Assembly: GCA_902766655.1 (NCBI GenBank)
Contig: CACXEL010000362.1
Coordinates: 1-5,428 of the forward strand
DNA: 5,428 nucleotides
Reading direction: 5' to 3'
Source: an uncultured Lachnospiraceae bacterium
GTDB lineage: Bacteria > Bacillota > Clostridia > Lachnospirales > Lachnospiraceae
The position numbers and the translations under genes are program-made. Below, one piece after another: positions 4,715 through 5,428 of this stretch. Position 1 is the stretch's first letter. Each line of letters begins with the position of its first letter. Below the pieces are notes generated by a model that searched no databases, was not told where the DNA came from, and saw only the letters and a program-made list of their open reading frames with translations.

Positions 4715-5277
4715 CCCGCTTCGTTCTGGGCTTTTTTGCGGATCCGCTGAATCGCGTTGTCTATGGATTTGGGAGTCTTGCCCATCTTGCGGGCTATTTC
4801 CCTGTAGTCGTACCCGTCCAGATACAGGTCCAGGACCTCGTTCTCCATCCGGCTCAGGTGGAGGCGGATCCTGCGAAGGGTCTCGTCCTTGATTTCATTT
4901 TCCAGGATCAGGACCTCGGGGCTGTGGTCCTCGGTGTCGGCCATGTCCGCCCACTCGTCGTCCGTAAGGGCCACCGAGTCGTTGAGGGCCCGGTTCTTCT
5001 GGCGCAGGGAGGCCTCGATGGCCTGAGACATCTGGCGGTCAATGCAGAGACAGGCGAAGGTGGAAAAGGAAGCCCTCCGCTCATTGTCCGGGTCAAAGTC
5101 CCGGACGGCCTTGTAAAGGCCGATCATCCCTTCCTGGATGAGGTCCTCGGTCTCTCCGCCGATCAGGAAACGGGCCTTGGCCATTTTCCGGATCAGCGGC
5201 TTGTACCGCTCGAAGAGCGCATCCACCGCCTCACTGCCGCCTGCCCTTATCTCCCGGATCAGGTCCTCATCACGCAT
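4711..5277 (-). CDS. sigH: RNA polymerase sigma factor, SigH (Spo0H) type
   Basis: A sigma-70 family factor that directs RNA polymerase, in Firmicutes, to transition-phase, competence or early sporulation genes. The product is 188 residues from the ATG, somewhat shorter than the 218 of Bacillus subtilis SigH. Region 2 spans about residues 24-95, with the core-binding and -10 recognition signature FLIGGETEDLIQEGMIGLYK followed by AVRDFDP, FSTFACLCIDRQMSQAI and RQKN. An acidic linker follows (about 105-127). Region 4 is about 141-182, with the -35 helix-turn-helix REIARKMGKTPKSIDNAIQR, closely resembling the SigH KSIDNALQR end. The ATG at 5277 has AGAGAGG 6 nt upstream and overlaps the rlmB stop as TGATG, so translation is probably coupled. 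A GTG at 5280 would add one residue but sits too close to that site. The stop codon lies in the palindrome arm. Synteny with rlmB supports SigH over an ECF factor. Confidence 0.9.
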   Translation of the reverse strand: MRDEDLIREIRAGGSEAVDALFERYKPLIRKMAKARFLIGGETEDLIQEGMIGLYKAVRDFDPDNERRASFSTFACLCIDRQMSQAIEASLRQKNRALNDSVALTDDEWADMADTEDHSPEVLILENEIKDETLRRIRLHLSRMENEVLDLYLDGYDYREIARKMGKTPKSIDNAIQRIRKKAQNEAG

Positions 5278-5428
5278 CACAGGCCTCTCTGGCGGACGAT
5301 CTCATACATGAGCACGCCGGCTGCCACGGAGGCATTCAGGGAATCGATCTCCCCCTTCCTGGGGATAGCCGCTGTAAAATCGCATTTCTCCCTGACAAGA
5401 CGGCTGACTCCCTCACCCTCGGAGCCGA
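5277..5428 (-). CDS. rlmB: 23S rRNA (guanosine-2'-O-)-methyltransferase RlmB, C-terminal 49 residues (cut by window edge)
   Basis: This is a SpoU/TrmH-family methyltransferase that uses SAM to methylate a guanosine ribose in 23S rRNA. Only the C-terminal end is present, beginning [17 protein letters not shown] and running through [20 protein letters not shown] to [11 protein letters not shown] and a TGA. GSEGEG (SPOUT motif 2) and the [16 protein letters not shown] stretch (motif 3) form the trefoil-knot SAM and dimer site of this family. The stop at 5277-5279 shares its A with the sigH ATG. The rlmB-sigH order is common in Firmicutes, often after cysS and mini-RNase III. A tRNA TrmH-type relative is the only serious alternative. 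Confidence 0.92.
   Translation of the reverse strand, partial: GSEGEGVSRLVREKCDFTAAIPRKGEIDSLNASVAAGVLMYEIVRQRGL

Overview
The window reads as a chromosomal segment of a moderately GC-rich Clostridia member (Bacillota), most likely Lachnospiraceae-like. The evidence is strong AGGAGG-type ribosome binding sites, an rlmB-sigH gene pair, a DUF1846 protein of the type common in Firmicutes, and an HPr of the kind I associate with Lachnospiraceae. The genus cannot be fixed from the sequence alone.

Layout from left to right. Positions 1-542 (minus) hold the first 180 codons of the membrane protease FtsH, with a near-consensus promoter. It is divergent from a complete DUF1846 (UPF0371) gene at 718-2196 (plus). 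The 175-bp gap between them also holds a perfect 7-4-7 palindrome lying on the DUF1846 promoter. A strong hairpin at 2292-2335 separates DUF1846 from the convergent gene for the phosphocarrier HPr (ptsH, 2377-2634, minus), which has its own promoter and a structured leader of about 105 nt. Upstream of it, on the same strand, lies a full-length O-acetylhomoserine sulfhydrylase (metY, 2786-4069), also with its own promoter.

Positions 4177-4714 look like accessory DNA. They contain a small free-standing NUMOD1-type protein, a structured leader in front of it, two 14-bp direct repeats at exactly 21-bp spacing, and a 70-bp palindrome with perfect 29-bp arms. One palindrome arm contains the stop codon of the next gene. 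That gene (4711-5277, minus) is a sigma factor of the SigH/Spo0H type. It is translationally coupled, by a TGATG overlap, to the 3' end of rlmB (5277-5428), a 23S rRNA 2'-O-methyltransferase. In many Firmicutes rlmB and sigH are followed by rpmG-secE-nusG; here that order is interrupted by the palindrome and the NUMOD1 gene.

The genes serve separate housekeeping tasks: proteolysis, sugar-transport phosphorelay, sulfur amino acid synthesis, transition-state transcription and ribosome modification. No coherent multi-gene novel system is visible. The least explained material is the repeat-rich 4.2-4.7 kb interval, the HPr that lacks the regulatory serine, and the palindromic operator candidate in front of DUF1846.
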